Positions 1-10,260 of a stretch of DNA of 64,000 nt are shown one piece after another. A program made the translations under genes and the position numbers. Source of the stretch: Mauremys mutica. Lineage: Eukaryota > Chordata > Testudines > Geoemydidae. Below the pieces are notes generated by a model that saw nothing but the letters and a program-made list of their open reading frames with translations, ran no database searches and was not told the origin of the DNA. Every line of letters starts with the position of its first letter. Position 1 is the first letter of the stretch. The DNA is taken from positions 47,433,563-47,497,562 of the forward strand of contig NC_059080.1 of the NCBI RefSeq assembly GCF_020497125.1. Reading direction: 5' to 3'.

Positions 1-174
1 GCTCCAAAATACTATTGCATAAATGTTTCCAACCCCCACCCCTCACCAAAAGGCAAAAAAAGATCTATTTTTCTGATGTTTAAGAAATTTGCTTGGTAGT
101 TCAAGATTCTATTCAAGGAACTTTCCATTGGACCAGGAAAAAGTCTTGGATTCTCAAAGTCAAACCCATTGCAG

Positions 175-396
175 ATCCACACCTCCGAGCGACATAGTTA
201 TACCAACCTAACCCCGTAACCACAGCATTATGTCAGTGGGAGAGCTTCTCCTGCTGACATAGCTAACACCTCTCAAGGAGGTGGATTAACTACACCGACA
301 GGAGAGCTCTCCCCCTGTCAGTTTAGAGCATCTTCATTAAAGCGCTACAGTGGTGCAGTTGGACTGATGCAGCGTTTTAAGCGTAGACTTGCCCAC
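175..396. mobile_element. Harbinger-type MITE, left end missing
   Basis: The right end reads as the inverse of GGGCAAGTCTACGCTT, close to the 'GTCTACAC' ends of the Harbinger elements at 42.1 and 62.4 kb. The body has the GC-rich inverted motifs (GGAGAGCTTCTCC, GGAGAGCTCTCC, GGAGGTGGATTA) typical of turtle MITEs of this group; the last motif recurs in the MITE at 10.1 kb. No matching left end or target duplication is visible, so the copy is truncated or old. No coding capacity. Confidence 0.5.
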
Positions 397-1237
397 AGTC
401 ACTAATAGATCTGGATTCCTGATCTGAACAGTCCTTTTGAGCGAACCTCATATTAAACAAATTAATAACTAATTCAGCTCCTCAAAATACACTGCAACTA
501 TAAAAGAGATCCTTTCCTATAAAAATATCAACCTACAGAACTTAAATAGTCAAAAGAAAGAAGAGTGTCCAAATAATTCAGTACTTCCAGAAACAGTGTT
601 CTATTAAATCTAAAAAATCAAGGGGGAAAAAAGTAACATCTCAAAAGCATACCTGCATCTGTCAAGATATCTGCATGTGAGGTTTTTAAAATATTAATGT
701 GACTTTGAGTTTCAAGACAGATTGTGTTAAACATGCATTTTTTTTTGAACATGCAAATCAGGTCTACACAAAAATGAAACAAGAGAAATTCTTTTGATAG
801 GAAACCAAAGGCAGAGCATTGCTCTAACAGCAAACTAACCATGGGCTGCATTTAGAGGGTTAAATGCTATCCCTGAAAGAGTCCATGTACAAATTTCATT
901 GAGAGCAGACCATGTGCATCCAAAGGGCAGACTCTGATCTAAAGTGTTCAGGAGAAAAACTAGTAGTTTAATCATCATTTGACACAAATTAGAAGTTTTG
1001 GTCCCAAATTCCAATGAGGACAGATCCTCTGATGAAAATATGAGACGTATATAAATTATTCCTGTTGGAGGTCTTGGCCATCTTCTAATTTAAAAGTAAT
1101 ACAAATTTTATTCCAACAAAACAAGCAAAAGCTTTCCATCAGATTTTACTATTCCAATCTTTATTTAGCTACTCAATTATTTCACCATCTCTCTAAAAGG
1201 GGGAACTGCAAAGAGTTTGGTGTTTAGAGACAATTAG

Positions 1238-1340
1238 TATAATTTTCAAAAGCACCTAAGTCACTTATGAACTTATGTCCCATTAACTTTCAGTAAGACT
1301 TCAGCCCCTGAGTCCCTTAGGAGCTTTTGAAATTTTTACC
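1238..1340. repeat. Short imperfect palindromic repeat
   Basis: The left side (TTTTCAAAAGCACCTAAGTC) and right side (GAGTCCCTTAGGAGCTTTTG) form imperfect inverted repeats around a short unique centre, the layout of an old small MITE. No target duplication was found. Low confidence as a discrete element. Confidence 0.3.
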
Positions 1341-3098
1341 CAATATCACCAAGTAACCATCTGAATTCAAGTTTTTTTTTTTAATTTTTTTTATGGTTAA
1401 CTCTTTATTGTTTTATACTGGGCTATTTAAGGAGCAATGCTTTTTGTTTTGTTTGAACCTAAACAGCTGTTTCATATTTTTGTAATGCCTAAAGTTAGTA
1501 CAAATTAATTAGTTTTAAATATATATATTCAATTTAAATATATATAGATATAGATATATATAGAGAGAGATTATCACAAGACATTCAGGATGCAAGGAGG
1601 CTCCTTCCATGGTGAAGTTACCTCTTCAAAAGATTCCTAATGGCTTCATGCATAGCTGAGGCTAGCAATATAAACCAATTTAAGTTATATCCATTGGATT
1701 CTCCTTTTCCTCACATCCCAAGATTCCCCCCCCCCCGCCAAAAAAAAGCCAACAACAATTCTTCTTGCATAGTTTTAAAAGTTTCACTCTGCATTATTGA
1801 TATGCCATACCTGAGCTGCCACATGTTAGTAGTGGTTTGTTAGTTGATTTGAGGTGCCCTGGAGAGTTTAGTGCATTGCTACAGGAGCTTGTCTCTGTAT
1901 TCAAGTTATGTGCACTTGGTGATGCCAATGGACTGCAATACAGGTTTTTCCACCTACCAGCTAGAAGGAAAATACAAGAAAGCCATATATATTACCAAAT
2001 TAGCTTTGAAAATGAATGAGGTTGGGGAGAAAAAGGCAGTAAATCAAACAGGACCAAGCATTATCATCAGCATTTAGAATCATCCATCACAATAAGTGAA
2101 AAGCCACACAATATTCCTTCCTCTACTCGGCCATGCCCTTCTCCCCAACCCCTTACCTTGTATAATCACCTGTTTAGTATCCCAAGCGCAGCTTCTTCAC
2201 CAAGACTGAGATTTTTCAAAGATGAATGGCCTTTTTCTTTTTTTTGGGGGGGGGGGGGAGGGGGTGATCTCAGCCTTGGTCTTCAAAAAGGACTTTAAAA
2301 TTTTGAAGCAGATCAATGAAAATGTGATGCAGAATTTAACTGATACTGAAAAAACATCATTAGTCTTTACATTCAGATGTGCACATTTCTTTGGATTTGT
2401 ATTCTTAATATTAATATCAAAGTATTAAGCTACTTTGATATAACTTTGGCTCAAAACTTCAAACAAAGATGTTTAAAATATCTGATGTGCAAAACCCACA
2501 CCCCAGAAACAATAAACAAAATACTGCAGATTAAAGACAGACAGATGATGCTCTAGTTAAAATGAAATGGGGGAGGTACAAAGCCTGATCAGAAAAGAGC
2601 TCAGCTCAAGAAAGCACTTTAATGGAAATATGAAAGAGAAAGTGAATGGTTAATAGAATAAAGACATCTTCATCCATCCTCTAGGTTACAGAAAGTTCAC
2701 CAAAACAGACTGAGTTTTTAACCAAACCTGGCTCTACAACCTACATTCAGCTATCATACACCATCCTATCCTAAGGCCTGACTCAAAACAAATCTGATAA
2801 TGTGCCTTGCTGAACATACTGTCAGCACATAACTACATTAAAAATACACCCTCCTATCAAGGACCTAGGCCCACATGGCTGAAGTAGGATTTCTTGGCTG
2901 AATCAAGGCAAATGTTAAAATTTTCACACAGAAGAAAGTGCTTAAGCAGACAGTAATGCCAGATGTATATGAAAATTATTTTCCCAGTAGCTAGGACTCT
3001 CAACTGACTTTCATATGTCAGTTTTCCCAGACATTGCTCTCCCAGTACCATGTTCTGCCAAGCACAGGACTTGGGTTTAGGAGGGATGTATTGTGAAT

Positions 3099-3367
3099 AA
3101 GGCTAAGATTCTGGACATTTTTAGTAAAAGTCACGGACAAGTCACGGGCAAAAAAGAAAAATTCATAGACATTGTGACCTGTCTGTGACTTTTACTAAAA
3201 ACGTCCAAGACAAAATGGGGCTCTGTGGATCCCCACACTGCCTGAAAGGGAGTAGCTCGGAGGTTCCCCAGGGTGACTGGGAGCTGCAAGGGCCTCCAGA
3301 GGCCCACAGGGGCCCTGCAGCTCCCCACCGCTGAGCTGGTGACTTCCACAATGAAATCGTAGCCTTA
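3099..3367. mobile_element. MITE with internal hairpin, family shared with 20.2 kb
   Basis: Ends read TAAGGCTA and, inverted, TAAGGCTA. Near the left end an internal hairpin is formed by TTAGTAAAAGTCACGGACA and its inverse around 3181-3202. The right half is GC-rich. A second copy at 20180-20655 shares the GTCACGG/AAAGTCA hairpin and the TAAGGCTC end. The superfamily was not determined because no clear target duplication is visible. No coding capacity. Confidence 0.5.
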
Positions 3368-3708
3368 ATCATTAGTCAGGCCAGACATCAGAGATGATGC
3401 AACATGAATCACACTTTCCTGTCCCCTAACAACTAATCACTGAAAGATGCTGCAGCGGGAGCTCACAATCTTTTTGAGTGCAGCAATCATAGCAGCAATT
3501 ATGGGAGAAGAGTGGAAAAACAGATCACACATGACAGTGAGGATTAGAACGAATATAAAAATGACTCAGTTAACTCTAGATTATCAACATTACTTTGTGG
3601 TTCCAGGATTGTGGAGAAAAGAGGTCAGGGGAATGATGGATGAGGGCTCTACCAGCATATTCACTTGTACCCAAAACTTCAATATTAACTGGCATAATGT
3701 GGAAATAC

Positions 3709-4187
3709 TAGGGATGTAAATATTGTTTAAAAAGATAACCGTTTAAACTATTAAAATTATATAGTTTAACCAGTTAACCAATTAAAGGGAGAGGGTTCCC
3801 AGGTACCTAGTTTGTCCTGATGCAGCCTCCACAGATGCTCCATGGCATCCCAGCAGCAGCAGCGGCTTCCCTTCCCTGACCAGCATGCCATCTGCCTTCT
3901 CAGCCAAACCCCTTCCAGTGGCACAGGGGGAGGCCCGGGACTAATTTACACCCCGACGGAACCTGCAGCCCCTGCCTGCCCCTCTGGCCTAAACGCACTC
4001 CCCCTGCCCAGCTGGCCGCCCCCCGCAAAGCCCACAGCGCGACCTAGGGAGGCTGAGGCCAGCTGGCCAGCGCGGCCCAGGGGTTGAGAACTGGTTTGAG
4101 ACCTGCACGTAGGGGGGTTAACGGTTAGGCAGGGTTAACGATAAGACCAATACTAACCAGTTAACCATTTAATATTGTATATCCCTA
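3709..4187. mobile_element. Non-autonomous hAT MITE with perfect 8-bp target duplication
   Basis: The element is flanked by GGAAATAC at 3701-3708 and again at 4188-4195, an exact 8-bp duplication as expected for hAT. Its ends are TAGGGATGTAAATATT and, inverted, TAGGGATATACAATATT. Subterminal GTTAAC/GGTTAAC motifs repeat several times on both sides, like hAT subterminal transposase-binding sites. The centre (about 3840-4090) is GC-rich; the small open frame in it (3842-4087) is not considered a gene. The intact duplication argues for a fairly young insertion. Confidence 0.85.
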
Positions 4188-5298
4188 GGAAATACACAAG
4201 TATAAAGTTATCAATGTTACAGTGAAGTCAACTGTACATCTATTATTTCAAAACTCTTTTAAAAAGGATGTTCACAACACTGAATGGTCAGTTCCTTCCC
4301 AAACTGCATTAAAAAGAACAAACTCTGAGATACTGGCTCAGAAGGCAACATGTGACCACTGAAAGAGAATGTTCCATAACATTTTGTGCTTCAGTTCCTT
4401 CCTGAGCCAAATAACTATAAACTGCCAGTTAAAGCATGGAAGTAGTGCAGCAAAGATTTTTACTGAAGGTGAAATGGTCACCATGGAATATATTAGGGTA
4501 ATATCAAAAATTTGAATTTTTCCTAGAAGCCTGGCACACCACCAAAGATAGAAGATCAAAAGTTTTCATGCAGCATGACTAAGTTTTTAGCACTAACCAT
4601 GTTTAACCATCACTAGAAATAATGCATGGGAGAATCACTAAAGGAAGAGGAAGGTTAACAAAATTACTGAACTTTTTTTGCAGGGAGAGAAACTACAGAA
4701 GAGTTTTGTTTTCCACACATGCTTTACTCTGATTGCATATTTTTAATACCAATGTTTAAAGTTTTGTCTTCAATAAAAAAAAGGATCAAATTAAATCTTT
4801 TGTAAATACGACAGTCTGAAAACAATAAGTCATTCTCAGATTTATACATCTAATGTGAAATTTGAGTAAAAAGTCAGGTATAGATAGAAATCAGCAAGAT
4901 TATCTCTTTTGCACTAGGTCAGAAGTGCCTGTATTAGTGTTAACCCATTTTAGCTTACCAAAATGAATGCAGAAAGTTCTAATTCTCAGAGTCAAAGCTA
5001 AATTTGCTTGATCTATTGCTTTTAATCTATATCCAATTTGCAAAGACATATCTCACTTCTGATTCCATTATTTGGTTTACAGGTATCTTTCTTAAGAAAG
5101 CACAGACGTTTTATATAATGACAAGCGTACTTTAGAAGCACTCCTGAATAGATAGATTAGATTAGATTGATAGATAGATTGAGGTGCTCTATATACTATT
5201 AAGTCTGTAATACACTATATTTTATTTCTAGTTCAACTATTACTTCATTAATAATGCAAGATATAACTAAGTATTCAAGATATATTTAGTGTACATAC

Positions 5299-5435
5299 CT
5301 TGGTCAAGTCTATTTATAAGGGTTCGGCAGGCTACTTCTGTCTCAGCACTTGGGTTATCCAACACCTGTCGACACCATTTTAAAGGAGACTCTGTTTTCT
5401 GATCTGCAGTAGATTTTCTTGGAGAGACATACAGC
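5299..5435 (-). CDS. SLAIN-motif family protein, second recognised coding exon
   Basis: A 137-bp exon on the minus strand. Its acceptor (intron ending TTTGTTTAAG) and donor (CAAG, then GTATGTAC) are good consensus sites. Read in the phase left by the exon at 28388-29097, it starts by completing a Trp codon and then gives LYVSPRKS, followed by WCRQVLDNPS and ending near INRLDQ. This is the conserved core of SLAIN1/SLAIN2 proteins, which bind microtubule plus-end factors (EB1, ch-TOG) and promote microtubule growth. There are 45 full codons plus one base carried to the next exon, which is outside the window. About 23 kb of repeat-rich intron separates it from the previous coding exon. The family call is firm; which paralogue is not (see the exon at 28.4 kb). 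Confidence 0.9.
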
Positions 5436-5593
5436 CTTAAACAAAGGAATTGAAAAGGTATATTGGGTAAATGTTTATTAATTCAAACCCTCCTTTCATA
5501 ATGTTGTAGTAAAATATGTTTTCTTAAAGTACTTACAAGAACATTTGTTTTTTTTAAAAAGACACTGGAAAGAAGAGGAAGAAAGCCATTTGG

Positions 5594-5776
5594 GGGGAGG
5601 GATAGCTCAGTGGTTTGAGCATTGGCCTGCTAAACCCAAGGTTGTGAGTTCAATCCTTAAGGGGGCCACTTAGGAATCTGGGGCAAAAATCTGTCTGGGG
5701 ATTGGTCCTGCTTTGAGCAGGGGGTTGGACTAGATGACCTCCTAAGGTCCCTTCCAATCCTGACAGTCTATGATTC
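5594..5776 (+). mobile_element. tRNA-derived turtle SINE with CR1-like 3' tail
   Basis: The 5' part looks like a tRNA gene, with a Pol III A box (TAGCTCAGTGG at 5603-5613) and B box (AGTTCAATCC at 5647-5656). After a short linker, the 3' part (GGTCCTGCTTTGAGCAGG, then GTTGGACTAGATGACCTCC) matches the 3' end of the CR1 at 25.8-25.9 kb almost base for base. This tRNA-plus-CR1-tail design is known from cryptodire turtles and is mobilised in trans by CR1 reverse transcriptase. It lies in the intron downstream of the 28.4 kb exon. Confidence 0.85.
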
Positions 5777-5876
5777 ATCCAAACAAGATTATTGTGTTAT
5801 CATCTTTGATCCCCCTATAAGGCCTAAATAGAACTACATTTATGTCTACAATAATTTAGTCTACTTCTGTGATAAA

Positions 5877-6678
5877 TGAAGGGTGGGGGTAGCTCCCTTT
5901 TATGGGCAGCCAGCCAGTTAGCTACAAAATCCCTCTTGGTAGCTGTTCTCTACTTGCTTTACCTGTAAAGAGTTAAAAAGTCTGACTGCATGTATAGGTG
6001 AAAGGAAGTGAGTGGGCACCTGGCCAAAAGAGCCAATGGGAAGGTTAGAACTTTTAAAAATTGAAACAAGACTTCCCTTTTGTCTGTCTGTTGTTCTCCG
6101 GAGAGAAGAGACGCAGAGCAGGAACAAGGCTGAACTATGCTGTAGGAAGCTTTAAGCCAGGTATGAAAAACCATCAGATCATACCTAGAGACTATTTATT
6201 TGAAACCCCCAGATATGTAAGTAGATCAGGGAATGTCAGGAAGACGCGATTAGGTTTCATCTTTTTTTTTTTTCCTTATTGGCTTTTTAAATTTTCTCTT
6301 TTTGTTCTTAATAAAATTTACCTTTTTTTAAGAACAGGATTTGGTTTTTGTGTGTCCTAAGAGGTTTGTGCATATGTTGCTTAATTAGCTGGTGCAACAG
6401 CTGATTTCTTTTGTTTTTCTTTCTCAGCTCTTCCCCAGAGGAGGCATGAAAGCGCTTGAGGGTACCCCACAGGGAAGAATTCCCAAGTGCGCCTTCCTGG
6501 GTCCAAAGGGTTTTTTTGCACTTGGGCAATGGCAGCATATACCCATCCAAGTTCAGAGAGAAGTTGTGACCTTGGGAGTTTAATACCAGCCTAGAGTGGC
6601 CAATATTAAGTTTTTAGAATCCCTGTAGGCCCCCACCTTCTGCACTCAAAGTGCCAGAGTGGGGAATCAGCCCTGACA
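5877..6678 (+). mobile_element. Solo LTR of an endogenous retrovirus-like element
   Basis: The segment starts TGAAGGGTGGGGGTAGC and ends AATCAGCCCTGACA, so it has the TG...CA ends of an LTR. It carries a polyadenylation signal (AATAAA at 6310-6315) about 430 bp in, followed by a T-rich stretch, consistent with U3-R-U5 order on the plus strand. No internal retroviral genes, primer-binding site or second LTR are next to it, so it is a solo LTR. No convincing target duplication was seen, so the ends are approximate. Open frames inside it are not meaningful. Confidence 0.6.
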
Positions 6679-7079
6679 ACATCAACTGAGATCCATTCAA
6701 ATACACTGCAGACCTTGCATACAGTGAACTGCAGGATTGGAGACTGCGGGTTCTACCAGAATATAAATAAGACTAACAGAGGTTTCCAGGTTCGAGTACC
6801 CTTTCGCCTCCTCCATAATTTTCCACACTTATTAACTGGTTAAAAGAATCTGAGAGTGATGATTTTGATGCATCTTTCTAATCTGTCATGACAGAAAAAT
6901 GGACTGACTATACTTCTAGGCAAACCTGGAGTATCAAGGTCCAGGAAATAGACAGTAAAATTCCAGACTCCGGATCCAAAAGATATGACATTTATTGCAC
7001 GAATAAATCATGCAAAATTGGGTACATATATCCTTTTTATATTAACAGGTTAGAACATTTCATCTTGGAGTCCATATTA

Positions 7080-7700
7080 CATAAGAACATAAGAACAGCC
7101 ATACTGGTCAGACCAAAGGTCCATCAAGCCCAGTATCCTGTCCTCTGACAGTGGCCAATGGCAGGTACCCCCGAGGGGAACGAACAGATTATCATCAAGT
7201 GATCCATGCCCTGTCACCCAATCCCAGTTTCTGGCAAACAGAGGTTAGGGACACCATTCCTGCCCATCCACACTAATACCCATTGATGGACCTATCTTCC
7301 ATTAATCTAACTCCCTTTTGAACCCCGTTATAGTATTGCCCTTCACAACACCATCTGGCAAGACGTTCCAGAGATTGACAGTGCACTGTGTGAAAAAATA
7401 CTTTCTTGTTCGTTTTAAACCTGCTACCTATTAATTTCCTTTGGTGGCTCCTTGTTCTTGTATTATGAGAAAGAGTAAATAACACTTGTTTATTTACTTT
7501 CTCTATACCACTCATGATTTTATAGACCTCTATCATATCCCCCCTTAGTCGCCTCTTCTCCAAGCTGAAAAGTCCCAGTCTTATTAATCTCTCCTCATAT
7601 GGAAGCCGTTCTATACCCCTAATTTTTGTTGCCCTTTTCTGAACCTTTTCCAATTCCAATACATCTTTTTTGAGATGGGGCGACCACATCTGCACGCAGT
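7080..7700 (-). mobile_element. CR1 LINE 3' fragment (end of reverse transcriptase and 3' UTR)
   Basis: On the minus strand an open frame at 7273-7695 encodes the C-terminal end of a CR1-type ORF2, including the signature VQKRATKI (compare VQRRATK in the copies at 25.4 and 60.3 kb), then RLPYEERL and [16 protein letters not shown]. The 3' UTR follows, ending at about 7080 in a repeated octamer (on the plus strand ATAAGAACATAAGAAC), as expected for CR1. This subfamily differs from the 24 kb and 60 kb copies in its tail. It abuts a plus-strand CR1 fragment head to head at about 7700. Confidence 0.85.
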
Positions 7701-7703
7701 ATA

Positions 7704-9420
7704 GAGATGGTTGAGTTCAGGATCCTGACAAAATGAAGAAAGGAGAGCAGCACAATACGGACCCTGGTCTTCAGAAAAGCAGACTGACTCCCTCAGGAAA
7801 CTGATGGGCAGGATTCCCTGGGAGGCTAATATGAGCAGTGAAGGAGTCCAGGAGAGCTGGCTGTATTTTAAAGAAGCCTTATTGAGGGTGCAGGAACAAA
7901 CCATTCCAATGCGCAGAAAGAATAGCAAATATGGCAGGCGACCAGCTTGGCTTAACAGTGAATTCTTCAGAGATCTTAAACACAAAAAGGAAGCTTACAA
8001 GAAGTGGAAACTTGTTCAGATGACCAGGGAGGAGTATAAAAATATTGCTCGAGCATGCAGGGGTGTAATCAGGAAGGCCAAAGCACAATTGGAGTTGTAG
8101 CTAGCAAGGGATGTGAAGGGTAACAAGAAGGGTTTCTACAAGTATGTTATCAACAAGAAAGTGGTCAGGAAAGTATAGGACCCTTATTGAATGGGGGAGG
8201 CAACCTAATGACAGATGATGTGGAAAAAGCTGAAGTACTCAATGTTTTTTTTGCCTCGGTCTTCACAGACAATGTCAGCTCCCAGACAGCTGCACTGGGC
8301 AGTACAGGATGGGGAGGAGGTGAGCAGCCCTCAATAGTGAAAGAACAGGTTAAGGACTATGTAGAGAAGCTGGACATGCACAAGTCAATAGGGCTGGAAC
8401 TAATGCATCCAAGGGTGCTGAGGGAATTGGCGGATGTGATTGCAGAGCCATTGGCCATTACTTAGAAAACTAGTGGCAATCGGGGGAGGTCCCGGGCGAT
8501 TGGAAAAAGGCAAATGTAATACCCATCTTTTAAAAAGGGAAGAAGGAGAACCTGGGGAACTACAGACCAGTCAGCCTCACCTCAGTCCCTGGAAAAACCA
8601 TGGAGCATATCCTCAAGGAATGTATTTTGAAGCACTTGGAGGAGAGGTAGGTGATCAGGAAAAGTCAATATGGAGTCACCAAGGGCAAGTCATGCCAACT
8701 TGATTGCCTTCTATGATGAGAACTGGCTCTGTGGATATGGGGAACGTGGTGGACGTGATATACCGTGACTTTAGCAAAGCTTTTGATAAGGTCTACCACA
8801 GTATTCTTGTCAGCAAGTTAAAAAAAAGTATGGATTGGATGAATGGACTATAAGGTGGACAGAAAGCTGGCTAGATCATCAGGCTCAGTGGGTAGTGATC
8901 AACAGCTTGTTGTTTAGTTGGCAGCCAGTATCAAGTGGAGTGCCCCAGGGGTCAGTCCTGGGGCTGGTTTTGTTCAACATCTTTAATAAAGATCTGCATG
9001 ATGGGATGGTTTGCAACCTCAGCAAGTTTGCAGAGGACACTAAGTTGCTGGGAGAGGTAGATACACTGGAAGGTAGGGATAGGGGGCAGAGGAGGTGGAT
9101 AGGACAGGGGCATGAGGGGTGGGCATCAGGGAACAGGGGGAGTTGGATGGGGCAGGAGTCCCGGGGGGCCGTCAGGGGCGAGAAGCAGGAGGGGATGGGA
9201 TATGGGGCGGGGGCAGGGACAGGCCACGCCTGCCTATTTGGGGAGGCACAACCTCCCCTAACTGACCCTCCATACAATTTCTGAAACCTGATGTGGCCCT
9301 CAGGCCAAAGTTTGCCTGCCCCATGTCTAGACAGACGTAACTACGTCATCCCCCGGGGATATACAGATGACCTCTTGAGGTTCCTTCTAGCACTACATTT
9401 CTATGATTCTATATACTGGA
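7704..9420 (+). mobile_element. Degenerate CR1 LINE fragment, interrupted by a GC-rich insertion
   Basis: Frames in order along the plus strand match CR1 ORF2: 7804-8100 ([26 protein letters not shown]), 8187-8465 ([16 protein letters not shown]), 8511-8700 in shifted frames, and 8835-9070 (the [10 protein letters not shown] motif and FAEDTKLLGE). The catalytic-loop motif is FAED where CR1 has FADD. Several frameshifts and stops show it is dead. From about 9075 to 9322 a G-rich segment interrupts it and ends in CAAAGTTTGCCTGCCCC, which looks like the end of a hAT MITE. A CR1 3' tail (TTTCTATGATTCTAT) resumes at about 9325-9415. Confidence 0.8.
9075..9322. repeat. GC-rich MITE fragment inside the CR1
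   Basis: G-rich sequence with repeated GGGGCAGG/CCCGGGGGG motifs ends in CTCAGGCCAAAGTTTGCCT, resembling the right end of a hAT MITE. The left end is not recognisable. It separates the CR1 coding part from a CR1 3' tail, so it is probably a later insertion. The two opposed open frames over it are composition shadows. Confidence 0.4.
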
Positions 9421-10067
9421 AGAAGCCAACAGACATTTTGTAACTTCTTACTGCAAATCTCATTGAACAGACATTTCTATAGCCACAGGGGAACAGAAGC
9501 TCCCTGGGAATGGCAGAGAGAGAGAGAGACTGTTATACTATCAACTATTTAGCTTTTCAAGTTTAGGAAGTCAGTGTCTGAGTCTGAACTAGTCATTAGG
9601 CAAATAATTAATTGGGTGCTAGCACCATTGCTGGGTTAACAGAATCCATGCTTTTTCTTTTTTTTCCTTTTTTTAAATTTTATTTTATTTTAAATACATA
9701 CATAATAAGTTAATCAGTTAACAGAATAATAAAAACAAGAACAAGACTGGAAACAAAATACCCTCCACCAAACACTACAACACTTACTTTTTTTTTTTTT
9801 AAGTGCACTAAGACCCTGTTCCACAAAAGTTCCTTGTTTTATTCACACTTGAAATTTAAGGTATTTATGTTCACTTTTTCTCAGTCTGCAAGACTGATCA
9901 CCCTACAGCTTCCCATCTTTTCCAAGTAACAACTCCATTCACAAAAGGCTGAGAAAGTAATGTCTCTCACACAATCAAGTTCACTAAGAACTCAAAGTAA
10001 AACTTCTAGCACAGCTATTGTTTGGCACTGTTTTAAACATACTAAACAATTTATATTCTCTCTAAGG

Positions 10068-10260
10068 GCTTGTCTACACTTAAATTTTATAGTGCTCTAA
10101 CTTGCTGGCTCAGGGGAGTGAAAAATCACCCCCCTGAGCGCAGCAAGTCTGAACACTTTAAAGCCCTAGTGTAGACAGGCTCCGAGCACTCAGAGCTAAT
10201 CCCCTCATGGAGGTGGATTACCAGGAGTGCTGGGAGAGAGCTCAGATGCAGTGGGAAAGA
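10068..10260. mobile_element. Harbinger-type MITE, right end not recognised
   Basis: It begins TAAGGGCTTGTCTACACTT, matching the end of the Harbinger elements at 42.1 kb and 62.4 kb. The body (CTCAGGGGAGTGAAAAATCA, GGAGGTGGATTACCAGGAG) is like the MITE at 175-396. It fades out near 10260 without the matching inverse end, so the copy is truncated. Confidence 0.5.

Larger units (their letters stand above)
1..5298 (-). other. Downstream intron of the SLAIN-like gene
   Basis: No coding exon was recognised on either strand left of the exon at 5299-5435, so this stretch is read as intron of the SLAIN-like gene, whose remaining exons lie beyond the left edge. It is AT-rich with short simple repeats: AT/GATA-rich sequence at about 1516-1570, 11 Cs at 1726-1736, 13 Gs at 2246-2258, and a GATA/GATT tract at 5151-5180. 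Three MITE-like repeats in it are listed separately. Short open frames such as that at 618-851 have no family features. Confidence 0.5.

Noticed and set aside
5594..5670. tRNA gene
   Set aside because: A and B boxes are present, but the sequence does not fold into a full cloverleaf by eye and continues into a CR1 tail, so it is a SINE head.
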